The notes beneath the pieces were generated by a model that had not been told where the DNA came from, did not search any database, and saw only the letters and a program-made list of their open reading frames with translations. The translations under genes were made by a program, and so were the position numbers. From Pseudaquabacterium pictum (GTDB taxonomy: Bacteria > Pseudomonadota > Gammaproteobacteria > Burkholderiales > Burkholderiaceae_C), in contig NZ_BJCL01000002.1 of NCBI RefSeq assembly GCF_005403045.1, positions 248,001 through 312,000 of the forward strand: 64,000 nucleotides of DNA, read 5' to 3'. Shown here one piece after another: positions 25,295-34,464 of this stretch. Numbering within the stretch: position 1 is the stretch's first letter; each line of letters opens with the position of its first letter.

Positions 25295-25906
25295 TCAGAA
25301 GCCCAGCGAAGCCAGCAAGTCGTCCACGTCTTCCTGCGCCACGGCCTTGTCAGGCACCTGCGGGCCGGCCAGCTGCGACTTCTCGCGCTGGGCCACCACC
25401 GCCACCTTGCCTTCGCTCTGCGCCAGCATCTGCTGCAGTTGCTGCTCGGCATGGCCGATGATGTTGACCACCTTCTTGATCACCTGGCCCGACAGGTCCT
25501 GGAAGTCCTGCGCCATCATGATGTCGGTGAGCACGGCGTTGTGCGCCTTCTGCAGGCTGGCCTGGTGGCGCAGCGCAGCGGTGGCCTCGGCCAGTGCGGC
25601 GCGGGCCTCGCCCACGCCCAGCTCGGCATGGGTGCCGACGCCCTCCAGACGGTCGGCCAGGGCCAGCGCCTCGGTGGCGGCCGCCTGGCAGACCGGCTGC
25701 GTGGCGTCCACCATGTTCAGCACCTTCATGGCGGCGTCCTCGGTCATCCGGCCGACGTAGGCCAGGCGGTCGCGGGCGTCCGGCAACTCGTCGGCCAGCT
25801 GGTGCAGGGCCACATCCCAGCCCAGTTCGGCCAGGGTGGCGCCCAGGCGCCGCACCAGCGCATCCAGCTCGTCGAGAGCATCCGGGCCATCAGACAGATC
25901 ACTCAC
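25295..25906 (-). CDS. cheZ: CheZ, phosphatase of CheY-P
   Basis: A 203-residue helical protein with the CheZ catalytic motif MMAQDFQDLSGQVIKKV, in which Asp137 and Gln141 form the D-x-x-x-Q pair that positions water to hydrolyse CheY-phosphate. The C terminus VDDLLASLGF is the CheY-docking peptide. Length is close to enterobacterial CheZ (214). The start is a GTG at 25906 preceded by GGGAG; no suitable ATG exists. It stands apart from the main che locus, with a sigma-28-like promoter about 95 bases upstream, and probably serves the flagellar pathway. Confidence 0.93.
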   Translation of the reverse strand: MSDLSDGPDALDELDALVRRLGATLAELGWDVALHQLADELPDARDRLAYVGRMTEDAAMKVLNMVDATQPVCQAAATEALALADRLEGVGTHAELGVGEARAALAEATAALRHQASLQKAHNAVLTDIMMAQDFQDLSGQVIKKVVNIIGHAEQQLQQMLAQSEGKVAVVAQREKSQLAGPQVPDKAVAQEDVDDLLASLGF

Positions 25907-25998
25907 GTTGACGCACTCCCCACTGCAAGATCGATGGAAGACGGGTTGGCGACTGGCACCGACGCGCGGGCCCGCGACGGCGGGCCACCTGTGCTGCT

Positions 25999-26026
25999 GT
26001 ATCGGCCAGCCGACGGCCAGGCTTGA
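25999..26026 (-). promoter_or_regulatory. Sigma-28-like promoter upstream of cheZ
   Basis: On the minus strand: TCAAGCCT, 12 bases, GCCGATAC. The -10 box matches FliA at seven of eight positions and the -35 core TCAAG is the same as at the other two sites in this window. The spacer is one base longer than the optimal 11. The remaining part of the 25907-26186 gap shows no other recognised element. Confidence 0.55.
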
Positions 26027-26186
26027 CCGCGCCGGACGGCTGCGCGTGTCAACACCGTCACGCTCAGCCACCCTGTCTGCACCTGAACGGGGCTTCCGGC
26101 CCTGCGGGCAAGTCCGGCTGGGCGCGCCGTCCGGCCCTGCCTAGCATGCAGCCCAGCTCCACCCCACACGACGAGGATTGCTCCCG

Positions 26187-27548
26187 ATGGCCACCACCCA
26201 GTACCTGCTCGACGCCAGCCGCATGCCCAAGCACTGGTACAACATCGCCGCCGACCTGCCCAGCCCGCCGCCGGCGGTGCTGCATCCCGGCACCTTGCAG
26301 CCCATCGGCCCGGCCGATCTGGCGCCGCTGTTCCCGATGGAGCTGATCCTGCAGGAGGTGTCGACCGAGCGCGAGATCGAGATCCCCGAGCCGGTGCGCG
26401 AGGTGTTCAAGCTGTGGCGGCCGGCGCCGCTGTTCCGCGCCCACCGGCTGGAGAAGGCGCTGGGCACGCCGGCCAAGATCTACTACAAGTACGAGGGCGT
26501 CTCGCCCGCCGGCAGCCACAAGCCCAACACCGCCGTGCCGCAGGCCTGGTTCAATGCCCAGGCCGGCGTGAAGAAGCTCACCACCGAAACCGGCGCCGGC
26601 CAGTGGGGCTCGTCGCTCAGCTTCGCCGGCAGCCTGTTCGGGCTGGATGTGACGGTGTTCCAGGTGCGCGTCAGCTACGACCAGAAACCCTACCGCCGCG
26701 CGCTGATGGAGACCTACGGTGCCCGCTGCGTCGCCAGCCCCAGCAACGAGACGGCGTATGGCCGCGCCGTGCTGGCCCAGCGGGCCGACCACCCCGGCAG
26801 CCTGGGCATCGCGATCAGCGAGGCGGTGGAGATCGCCGCCCAGAACGACGACACCAAGTACGCGCTGGGCTCGGTGCTGAACCATGTGCTGCTGCACCAG
26901 ACCATCATCGGCCAGGAGGCCATGCTGCAGCTGGAGATGGCCGGCGACGACCCCGACGTGATCGTCGGCTGCACCGGCGGCGGCAGCAACTTCGCCGGCA
27001 TCGCCTTCCCGTTCATCGGCCAGCAGCTGCGCGGCGGCAAGAAGCGCCGCATCGTGGCGGTGGAGCCGGCCGCCTGCCCCAGCCTGACCCGCGGCAAGTA
27101 CGCGTACGACTTCGGCGACACCGGCCACATGACGCCGCTGACCAAGATGCACACGCTGGGCTCCACCTTCACGCCGCCGGGCTTCCATGCCGGCGGGCTG
27201 CGCTACCACGGCATGGCGCCGATGGTCAGCCACCTGAAAGAGCTGGGCCTGCTGGAAGCCACCGCCTACCACCAGGTGGCCTGCTTCGAGGCCGGCGTGC
27301 TGTTCGCCCGCAGCGAGGGCATCGTGCCGGCGCCCGAGGCCAACCACGCGGTCAAGGGCGCCATCGTCGAGGCACTGCGCTGCAAGGCCGAGGGCCGCAG
27401 CGAGACCATCCTGTTCAACCTCTGCGGCCACGGCCACTTCGACATGGCGGCCTACAGCAACTACTTCGCCGGCAAGCTCAGCGACCAGAGCTACAGCGAG
27501 GAAGAGCTGGCGATGGCGCTGTCGGGCCTGCCCTCCGTGCCAGCCTGA
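26187..27548 (+). CDS. TrpB2-type tryptophan synthase beta-like protein
   Basis: A 453-residue PLP enzyme of the TrpB2 group. The Schiff-base Lys is in SPAGSHKPNTAVPQ, and the phosphate-binding loop is VGCTGGGSNFAG. RPAPLFRAHRLEKAL and the C-terminal LCGHGHFDM are further family marks. TrpB converts indole and serine to tryptophan; TrpB2 proteins have a longer N terminus and weak or no interaction with TrpA. There is no trpA or other trp gene nearby, so it probably acts alone, salvaging indole or acting as a serine deaminase (inference). The ATG at 26187 is chosen over an in-frame TTG nine bases upstream. Confidence 0.9.
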   Translation: MATTQYLLDASRMPKHWYNIAADLPSPPPAVLHPGTLQPIGPADLAPLFPMELILQEVSTEREIEIPEPVREVFKLWRPAPLFRAHRLEKALGTPAKIYYKYEGVSPAGSHKPNTAVPQAWFNAQAGVKKLTTETGAGQWGSSLSFAGSLFGLDVTVFQVRVSYDQKPYRRALMETYGARCVASPSNETAYGRAVLAQRADHPGSLGIAISEAVEIAAQNDDTKYALGSVLNHVLLHQTIIGQEAMLQLEMAGDDPDVIVGCTGGGSNFAGIAFPFIGQQLRGGKKRRIVAVEPAACPSLTRGKYAYDFGDTGHMTPLTKMHTLGSTFTPPGFHAGGLRYHGMAPMVSHLKELGLLEATAYHQVACFEAGVLFARSEGIVPAPEANHAVKGAIVEALRCKAEGRSETILFNLCGHGHFDMAAYSNYFAGKLSDQSYSEEELAMALSGLPSVPA

Positions 27549-27606
27549 CGGCAGCACCGGGGCCCGCGGCCGGATCGCCGGCGCGCCGCGCTGGCATCAT
27601 CGCCGC

Positions 27607-29963
27607 ATGTTGTCGCTCCGCCTGCTGGGGCCGGTCAGCCTGCTGCAGGACGACCAGCTCCTGCCGTTGCCCATGCACAAGGCGCAGGCCCTGCTGCTGC
27701 TGCTGGCGCTGGGCGGCCCTGGCCACCGGGCACGCCTGGCCAGCTGGCTGTGGCCGCTGGCCGACGACAGCGCCAGCCGCCGCAACCTGCGCCGTGAGCT
27801 GGCCCGCCTGCGCGATGCCGGCGCCGGCGATGCGCTGCGCAGCCAGGGCGAGGTGCTGGCTCTTTCGCCGGCCGTGCAGTGCGACGCGCTGGCGTTTGCC
27901 GCGCTGGCCGATGGCGGCCGGGCCGCCGAGGCGCTGGCCCTGTGGCGGGGCCCGCTGGCCGATGGCCTGCAGACTGGCGCCACCGAGGCCTTCGACGACT
28001 GGCTGGCCCATCAACGCCAGCGCCTGGCCGGCCGCCGGCGCCAGCTGCTGGCGGCCGAGGCCGCAGCGGCCGAAGCGGCCGGCAACCTGCCGCGGGCGCT
28101 GGACACGGTGCAGCAGCTGCTGGCCGACGACCCGCTGCAGGAACAATTGCACCGCAGGCCATGCGCCTGCACGCCGCCGCGGGCGACCGCAGCGCCGCAC
28201 TGACCCAGCACGTGCGCTGCCGCGACGCCCTGGTGCGCGAGTTGGGCCTGGCACCCGGCGCCGAGACCGAGCAACTGGCCGCACGCATCCGCGCCGGCCT
28301 GGGCGTGGCCAGCACGGCGGTGGCCGCGCCGCCCGCCGCGCAGGCCGGCGGCACAGCCTGGCCGGTCGGTGAGATCTGGGTGCAGCGGCCCGAATGGCCG
28401 TCGGCCGAGGCCGCAGCCCGGCAGCAGGCGCTGCAGCAGGCCGCCGGCGCCTGCGTGCTGCGCCTGGCGCCGCTGGATGGCGACGGCGTCTCTGCACTGG
28501 TCAATCGGCTGTCGGGCGCCGGCGACCCGCGCCGCTTCGCCCAGCGGCTGGAACGCGCCACCGGCGGCAACCCGTTCTTCCTGGGCGAGACGCTGCGCCA
28601 GTGGCGCGGCCCGGGCCTGCTGCGCCTGGGGCCGGATGGCGCCTGGCAGACGCCGTTCGACGATGCCACGCAGGACGATGCCGAACTGCCGGTGCCCGAC
28701 AGCGTGCGCAACGCTGTGATCGCCCGGGTGCAGCGCCAGCCCGAGGCGGTACGCCGGGTGCTGGAGGCGGCCGGCCAGGACAGCGCCGACATCGCACGCC
28801 ACTGGGAAGCCGGCGGCGAGCCGGCCCGCGCCGTGGCCCACCGCCTGGCCGCGGCCGAAGCGGCGCTGGCGCTGTATGCCGACGCCGACGCCCAGGCCCA
28901 CTGGCAGGCGGCGCTGGACGACCAGCCCACGCTGGCGCAGCGGGTGCGCATCCTGGGCCAGCGCTGGCAGATCCTGGGCCACCGGGGCGACCAGCCCGAC
29001 CTGCTGGCCGCGGTGCAAGCGCTGGACGCCGCCCGCGATGCGGCCCGTACCGGCGCCGGCGCCGGCGCCGAGGCCCTGGCGCTGGACGCCGAGGTGCATG
29101 CGGCCGAGATCCTGGCGCACAGCCAGCGCAACGACGACGCGCTGGCCCGCATCCAGGCCTGCCTGGCCCACCCGGCGCTGGGCACGGTGGACCGCGCCCA
29201 GGCCCTGCGGGTGCAGAGCCAGGTGCTCAGTCGCCTGGGCCGCGCTGGAGGACGCCTTCGCCCAGGCCGCGACGCTGCGCATGGTCGACCTGCAGCGGGT
29301 GGTGGCCAACAACCTGGCCAACAACCGCATCAACCACGGCGGTCCGGCGCGGGCGATCCGGGTGATCCGCGAGGCGCAGGCGCTGGCACCGCACTTCACC
29401 ATGCCGGCCATGCCGGTGTTCTGCCTGGGCATCCTGGTGCAGGCCCATGCCCAGCTGGGCGAACTGGGCACCGCGCTCGATCTGGCCGACGAGGCGCTGG
29501 ACCGCGCCATCGCGCTGGACGAGACCCTCAACCTGGCCGACTGCCTGCTGATGACCCTGGGCCTGCGCAGCGCGTTGGGCGACCAGGCCGGCGTGCAGCG
29601 CCTGCTGGAGGCGATGGCCGGCCGCCGGCTGGACGGCCTGGGCTACTTCGGCGCCAAGGTGGCGCTGGAACTGGCCGGCCATGCGCTGCAGCAGGGCCGG
29701 CGCGACGACGCCCGCGCCCACCTGGCGGCCGTGGGCGGTGTGGCGGCGCTGCGCATCCCGCCCGACCGCGCCGCCGCCCGCCAGCGCCTGGCCGAGCTGG
29801 CCCTGGCCGATGGCGACGCTGCCGGCGCGCTGGACTGGCTGGCGCCGCTGGCCGGCCAGGTGCTCTACACCGAGGTGCAGGCGCCGCAACCCGGCGGCAG
29901 GCCCGGCTGGCCGGCAGCCTGGGGCGCTGGCAGGCATTGCTGCCGGCGCTGGACGCGCCCTGA
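27607..29963 (+). pseudogene. BTAD-type transcriptional activator with helical repeats, broken by three frameshifts
   Basis: The N terminus (MLSLRLLGPVSLLQDD, a winged helix, then the helical BTAD domain) resembles SARP/AfsR-like regulators. The frame is interrupted after 28155, where one C seems missing between EQLHR and AMRLHAA. It shifts again at about 29244 (one extra G) and at about 29885 (one base missing), ending at 29963. Between the shifts the protein continues without stops: an ATPase-like C-terminal piece (LERATGGNPFFLGETLR) then about 400 residues of TPR-like helices. The Walker A and B half of the ATPase that normally follows BTAD is absent. Either the gene is decaying or the frameshifts are sequencing errors on top of an older internal deletion. 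Confidence 0.75.
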
Positions 29964-29967
29964 GCGG

Positions 29968-30441
29968 TCAGGCTGGCGCCGGCGCCAGGAAGCGATCGAT
30001 CTCGCCGAACAGCCGGGCGCTGGCGATCGGCTTGGTGATGTAGGCGTCGAAGCCGCCGCGCAATGCCTCGGCGATGTCGTCGGGCATGGCATTGGCCGAC
30101 ACCGCCACGCAGGGCACGCCCGCCAGCTGCGGGTCGGCCCGCAGCGCCTGCAGCAGCTGCAGGCCGCTCATGTCGGGCAGCCGCATGTCCAGCAGCAGGA
30201 GGTCGGGCGGCGCGGCGCGCGCAGCGGCCAGGCCGCTGGCGCCGTCGACCGCCAGATCCAGCGCCAGGCCAGGCCGCAGCTCCAGCAGCGCCAGCATCAG
30301 CAGCCGGTTCAGCTCCTCGTCGTCCACGTACAGCACGCGCCCCCGCGGCTGGGGCAGCGGCGCCGGCATGGCGGTGCGCAGCGGCAGCGGCGTGCCCGGC
30401 GGAAGGCCTTGGGCATGGGGGGTGATCGCGCAGCGGTCCAT
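29968..30441 (-). CDS. Single-domain response regulator (receiver only)
   Basis: A 157-residue protein. After about 30 Pro-rich residues comes one receiver: VLYVDDEELNRLL supplies the acidic pair, LLLLDMRLPDMSG the phospho-Asp, and AYITKPIA the Lys. The sequence resembles the receivers of hybrid kinases. The start is taken as the ATG at 30441 with AAGG just upstream; an ATG at 30369 would give a minimal domain. It lies four bases from the end of the broken regulator and is divergent from the chemosensory locus, separated by 400 bases. Confidence 0.85.
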   Translation of the reverse strand: MDRCAITPHAQGLPPGTPLPLRTAMPAPLPQPRGRVLYVDDEELNRLLMLALLELRPGLALDLAVDGASGLAAARAAPPDLLLLDMRLPDMSGLQLLQALRADPQLAGVPCVAVSANAMPDDIAEALRGGFDAYITKPIASARLFGEIDRFLAPAPA

Positions 30442-30841
30442 GGGGTGCCTTGTCGGTCATCCGGGTGAGCGTGCCGCGCAGGTTGCGCGGTGCATGTGAG
30501 GCGACATCTTGCGGCCCCACGGGGGCGTCCGCAACGCGACTGGGCAGCGGCGGTCAACGTCGCGAGAGATCCTGTCGCACGCTGTCCATAACTCCCGACA
30601 ACAGTTCCCGCAACCACTGCGGAACGACCGGAATTGCCGGCCGGCTTCGCGTCACTTTGATCGATTGAGACCGGAGGTCGAGCCCTCCAATGACCGTGCT
30701 CTCGTTGACCCCACCACCCACCCACCGGCCGGACTCCAGCCGGTCAGCGCTGGCCACCCCGATCCATCCCCGAGAGACGGCCTTCCGGACGCACCGGATC
30801 GATGCGGCATGCACAAGCCGCCACCCCAAGAGGAAAACGCG
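30442..30841. other. 400-base non-coding region in front of the chemosensory locus
   Basis: This is the longest gap in the window. I found no convincing sigma-70, sigma-28 or sigma-54 boxes. Two possible secondary structures are visible: a GC-rich imperfect hairpin at 30511-30532 and a six-base inverted repeat, ACCGGC/GCCGGT, at 30724-30729 and 30739-30744. The ribosome-binding site AAGAGG lies just before 30842. The promoter of the big che operon presumably lies here but cannot be pinpointed. Confidence 0.6.
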
Positions 30842-32770
30842 ATGTCCCTGGTGATGAAGAACCGCAGCCCGGCTGCCGATGCCGCCCCTGCCCCCGTCAT
30901 GGCCAAGGGCCTGACCAAGACCATGGCCCGCGATGCCGAGGCCAACCGCAAGCGGGCCCGCACGCTGGCCAAGCAGCAGCAGGCCGCCGAGCGGGTAGCC
31001 AGCGCGTCCAGCCAGCTGTCGGCCGGCATCAACGAGGCTGCCTCGGCCAGCGAGGAACTCAAGCGCGCCGCCGACCAGATCGCCAGCGGCGCCGAGGAAG
31101 CCTCGGGCGCGGCGCAGGAATCGCTGGCCGCCATCACCCAGGTCAGCGGCGCCATCACCCGCCAGCTCGCCTCCGCCAACAATGCCCAGGGCAAGGCCGA
31201 GGGCATGCAGACCCTGGTCGGCCGCATCAACACCGAAGTGCAGGCCACAGTGGGCGCGCTGAACGTGGCGGCCAAGCGCCAGGGTGAATCGGTCAAGATG
31301 GTGGGCGAGCTGGAGCGCCAGGCCGCCAACATCGGCGACATCGTCAAGGCCGTCGCCCGCATCGCCGACCAGACCAACCTGCTGGCGCTGAACGCCGCGA
31401 TCGAGGCCGCCCGCGCCGGCCAGCATGGCAAGGGCTTCGCGGTGGTGGCCGACGAGGTGCGCACCCTGGCCGAGACCAGCGAGAAGAGCGCCAAGCAGAT
31501 CCAGGACCTGGTCGGCCAGATCCAGGGCGAGGTGAAGGTCATCGCCGGCGGCATCAACACCTCGGCCGAGGTGATCGAGGCCGAAGTGGAGAAGAGCGCG
31601 CTGATCGTGCAGCAGCTCGAGCAGATCCGGGCCGACGCCGCCGACATCGTGGCCGGCGCCACCGAGATCGCCTCGGCCGCCGCCCAGAGCAACGTGGCCT
31701 CGGCCCAGGCGCTGAAGGGCGCCGAGCAGATCGCCTCGGCCGCCGCCGAGCAGAGCAGCGCCTGCGAGGAAACCGCCAAGACGGTGGAAGAGCAGAGCGC
31801 CGCGCTGAGCGAGTGCGAGCAGACCGCCAGCAACCTGTCGGAGATCGCCGACGACCTGAAGAACAGCACCGACATCGCCAAGAGCGCCGAGGAGGTGGCC
31901 TCGGCCGCCGAGGAGCTGAGCAGCGCGGTGCAGGAGATCAACCGCTCGGCCGCGCAGATCCTGGTGGCGCTGGACCAGGTGCGCCAGGGCGCCCAGACCC
32001 AGGCCGCCGCCACCACCGAATCGGCTGCCGCCATCACCCAGATCGAGAAGGGCGCGCAGCTGGCCGAGGAGCGTGCCGGCCAGGCACGCGAGCGGGCCTC
32101 CGCCATCCGCAAGCTGCTGGGCGAGAACAAGACCCACATCAACGGCCTGGTGGCCAGCATCGCCAGCGGCGTGGACAGCACCCGCACCAGCATGCAGCAG
32201 ATCAAGGACCTGGAGCTGGTGAGCCGCAAGATCGACAAGATCGTCGACGCCATCACCCAGGTCAGCATCCAGACCAACATGCTGGCCGTCAACGGCAGCA
32301 TCGAGGCTGCGCGCGCCGGCGAGTACGGCAAGGGCTTCGTGGTCGTGGCCACCGACATCCGCAACCTGGCGCACGATTCGGCCGAGAACGCCGACCGCAT
32401 CAAGGACCTGGTCAAGAGCATCCAGGACCAGATCGGCACCGTGGGCCGCGACCTGGCCGAGATCATGGCCGCCAGCCTGACCGAGGTGGAGAAGACCAAG
32501 TCCATCACGGTGAACCTGGAGTCGATGGAAGCCGACGTGGTGTCGGTGGAGAAGGGCAATGCCGAGGCGGTGAGCGCCTCGCAGGAGATCGTCACCGCGC
32601 TGAGCCAGGTGAAGATCGCCGTGGACCAGGTGTCCTCGGCCGCGCAGGAAGCCGAGAAGGCCGCCGAACAGGCCGCCAGCGCTGCCAAGCAGCAGAGCCA
32701 GGGCGCCGAGGAGCTGAGCGCCGCGATCGAGGAGATCTCGTCGCTGGCCGACGAGCTGCAGAGCAACTGA
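30842..32770 (+). CDS. Soluble chemoreceptor with two complete signalling hairpins
   Basis: A 642-residue, almost entirely coiled-coil protein rich in Ala, Glu and Gln, with no membrane helix, PAS or HAMP domain. It contains two MCP signalling tips: [20 protein letters not shown] (QTN at 177-179) and [20 protein letters not shown] (QTN at 477-479), exactly 300 residues (900 bases) apart. SLAAITQ at 94-100 and SAAAITQ at 394-400 show that the duplication extends beyond the tips. Each unit should fold as an antiparallel hairpin that can engage CheA and CheW. The second tip is more diverged (NGS for NAA). The protein ends [10 protein letters not shown], without a CheR-docking pentapeptide. It is the first gene of the locus, 43 bases before the triple-CheW gene. 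Confidence 0.9.
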   Translation: MSLVMKNRSPAADAAPAPVMAKGLTKTMARDAEANRKRARTLAKQQQAAERVASASSQLSAGINEAASASEELKRAADQIASGAEEASGAAQESLAAITQVSGAITRQLASANNAQGKAEGMQTLVGRINTEVQATVGALNVAAKRQGESVKMVGELERQAANIGDIVKAVARIADQTNLLALNAAIEAARAGQHGKGFAVVADEVRTLAETSEKSAKQIQDLVGQIQGEVKVIAGGINTSAEVIEAEVEKSALIVQQLEQIRADAADIVAGATEIASAAAQSNVASAQALKGAEQIASAAAEQSSACEETAKTVEEQSAALSECEQTASNLSEIADDLKNSTDIAKSAEEVASAAEELSSAVQEINRSAAQILVALDQVRQGAQTQAAATTESAAAITQIEKGAQLAEERAGQARERASAIRKLLGENKTHINGLVASIASGVDSTRTSMQQIKDLELVSRKIDKIVDAITQVSIQTNMLAVNGSIEAARAGEYGKGFVVVATDIRNLAHDSAENADRIKDLVKSIQDQIGTVGRDLAEIMAASLTEVEKTKSITVNLESMEADVVSVEKGNAEAVSASQEIVTALSQVKIAVDQVSSAAQEAEKAAEQAASAAKQQSQGAEELSAAIEEISSLADELQSN

Positions 32771-32813
32771 GCCGCCCCGCCCCGACCTTCCCATCTTCAG
32801 AAGGAGGTGTGCC

Positions 32814-34433
32814 ATGGGTGCGCCTGACCAAGACGCCGCGGCCGAGACCGGCGCGGCGGTGACGGACCGCCAGTTCGTCACCTTCAACGTGGCCGGCGAG
32901 ATGTTCGCCGTGCCGATGGCACCGGTGCAGGAGATCATCCGCGTGCCGGACGTGGCCCGCCTGCCGCTGGCGCCAGCCGCGCTGGACGGGCTGTCCAACC
33001 TGCGCGGCCGGGTGCTGCCCATCGTCAACCTGCGCCGGCTGTTCAACACCGACGAGCGCGCCCATGACGACGCCACCCGCGCCCTGGTGATCAACCTGGG
33101 CCAGCCGCTGGGCTTCGTGGTGGACCGCGTGGCCAGCGTGGTCAGCGTGGAACCTGGCGAGATCGAGCCGGCCACCGCCATCCAGACCATCGTGCAGGCC
33201 GACTACCTGACCGGCGTGATCAACCGCGCCGGCGCCGACGGCCAGCGCCAGCTGATGCTGGTGCTGGACTTCGAGCGCCTGGTGGCCGACCAGTTCAGCC
33301 AGGTCAAGGGCGTGGGCGCGGTGTCGCAGCTGGCCGGCGAGGGTGGCAGCCACGACGAAGCCAGCCGCGTGGCCAGCGCCGATGAACTGCGCCTGGTGAG
33401 CTTCACCGTGCAGGGGCAGGAATACGCCATCGACATCGCCAATGTGCAGGAGATCGTGCAGGTGCCGGAGGCCGTCACCGCCGTGCCCAACACGCCGCAC
33501 CATGTGCTGGGCCTGATCTCGTTGCGCCAGCGCCTGCTGCCGCTGGTGAGCCTGCGCAGCCTGTTCGGCCTTGCCGCGGTGGACAGCGACGAGCAGCACC
33601 GCATCGTGGTGGTGGCCCTGCCCGGCGGCGCCCAGGTGGGCCTGGTGACCGACACCGTCAAGGAAGTGCTGAGCGTGCCGCGCAGCCAGGCCGATGCCAT
33701 GCCCGGCGTGCTCTCGCGTGACAGCCAGCTCGGCGAGTTCGAGTCGATCTGCCGCCTGGACGGCGGCAAGCGCCTGGTGTCGATCATCGCCGCCGACAAG
33801 CTGCTGGGCGTGCCGGCCATCCGCGAGGCCCTGAACGCCACCGACAGCGCCGCCACGCCTGGCGACGCTTCCACCGACCACGAGGAGACCGACATGTCGC
33901 GCGCTGCCAGCACCGCCACCGCCACCGACGACGACGCCCAGGTGGTGATCTTCCGCCTCGGCGCCGAGGAGTTCGGCGTGCCCATCATGAGCGTGCAGGA
34001 GATCGTGCGCGTGCCCGAGGTGCTGACCCGCGTGCCCAAGACGCCGCGCTTCGTCGAAGGCGTGATCAACCTGCGTGGCACGGTGCTGCCGGTGATCGAC
34101 CAGCGCACCCGCTTCGGCATGGCGTCCATCGCCCGCAACGACCGCCAGCGCATCATGGTCTACATGCTCAACGGGCTGCGCACCGGCTTCATCGTCGATT
34201 CGGTGGCCGAGGTGCTGCGCATCGGTCGCAGCCAGATCGAGCGGGCGCCCGAGCTGGGCGACGAGCAGGCCGGCCTGATCACCCAGGTGGCCAAGCTCGA
34301 CGGCGACAAGCGTCTGGTGATGCTGATCGAACCCAGCCAGCTGCTGGGTGCGCGCGAGTCCAAGGCCATGGCCGGCATCGACGGCCTGCAGCCCGACGAC
34401 GGCGCCGCAGCGCCCTGGGCCCAGGCGGCCTGA
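32814..34433 (+). CDS. Triple CheW-domain adaptor protein
   Basis: A 539-residue protein made of three CheW domains at roughly 18-165, 188-340 and 375-520. The diagnostic strand-turn reads NLRGRVLPIVNLRRLF in domain 1, SLRQRLLPLVSLRSLF in domain 2 and NLRGTVLPVIDQRTRF in domain 3; domain 2 has lost the usual Gly after Arg. CheW couples receptors to CheA. Three linked copies could crosslink receptors or form their own ring element. Translation starts at 32814 after a perfect AAGGAGGT. A second strong site inside the gene, before an ATG at 33894, could yield domain 3 alone. There is no separate cheW in this locus. Confidence 0.92.
   Translation: MGAPDQDAAAETGAAVTDRQFVTFNVAGEMFAVPMAPVQEIIRVPDVARLPLAPAALDGLSNLRGRVLPIVNLRRLFNTDERAHDDATRALVINLGQPLGFVVDRVASVVSVEPGEIEPATAIQTIVQADYLTGVINRAGADGQRQLMLVLDFERLVADQFSQVKGVGAVSQLAGEGGSHDEASRVASADELRLVSFTVQGQEYAIDIANVQEIVQVPEAVTAVPNTPHHVLGLISLRQRLLPLVSLRSLFGLAAVDSDEQHRIVVVALPGGAQVGLVTDTVKEVLSVPRSQADAMPGVLSRDSQLGEFESICRLDGGKRLVSIIAADKLLGVPAIREALNATDSAATPGDASTDHEETDMSRAASTATATDDDAQVVIFRLGAEEFGVPIMSVQEIVRVPEVLTRVPKTPRFVEGVINLRGTVLPVIDQRTRFGMASIARNDRQRIMVYMLNGLRTGFIVDSVAEVLRIGRSQIERAPELGDEQAGLITQVAKLDGDKRLVMLIEPSQLLGARESKAMAGIDGLQPDDGAAAPWAQAA
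33882..33896 (+). promoter_or_regulatory. Internal ribosome-binding site and start codon for a stand-alone CheW domain
   Basis: GAGGAG at 33882-33887, six bases, then ATG at 33894, in frame with the triple-CheW gene and located exactly in the linker before domain 3. Initiation here would give a 179-residue single-domain CheW. It looks like the remains of a former gene boundary whose stop codon was lost, or a device for making two adaptor forms from one mRNA. Confidence 0.6.
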
Positions 34434-34464
34434 CGCCCACGCACCGCATGGCAGGAGACGCACG

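Noticed and set aside
30442-30841. A sigma-54 or sigma-28 promoter for the large che operon
   Set aside because: Some GG...GC and TCAA pieces occur, but none with correct spacing and a matching second box.
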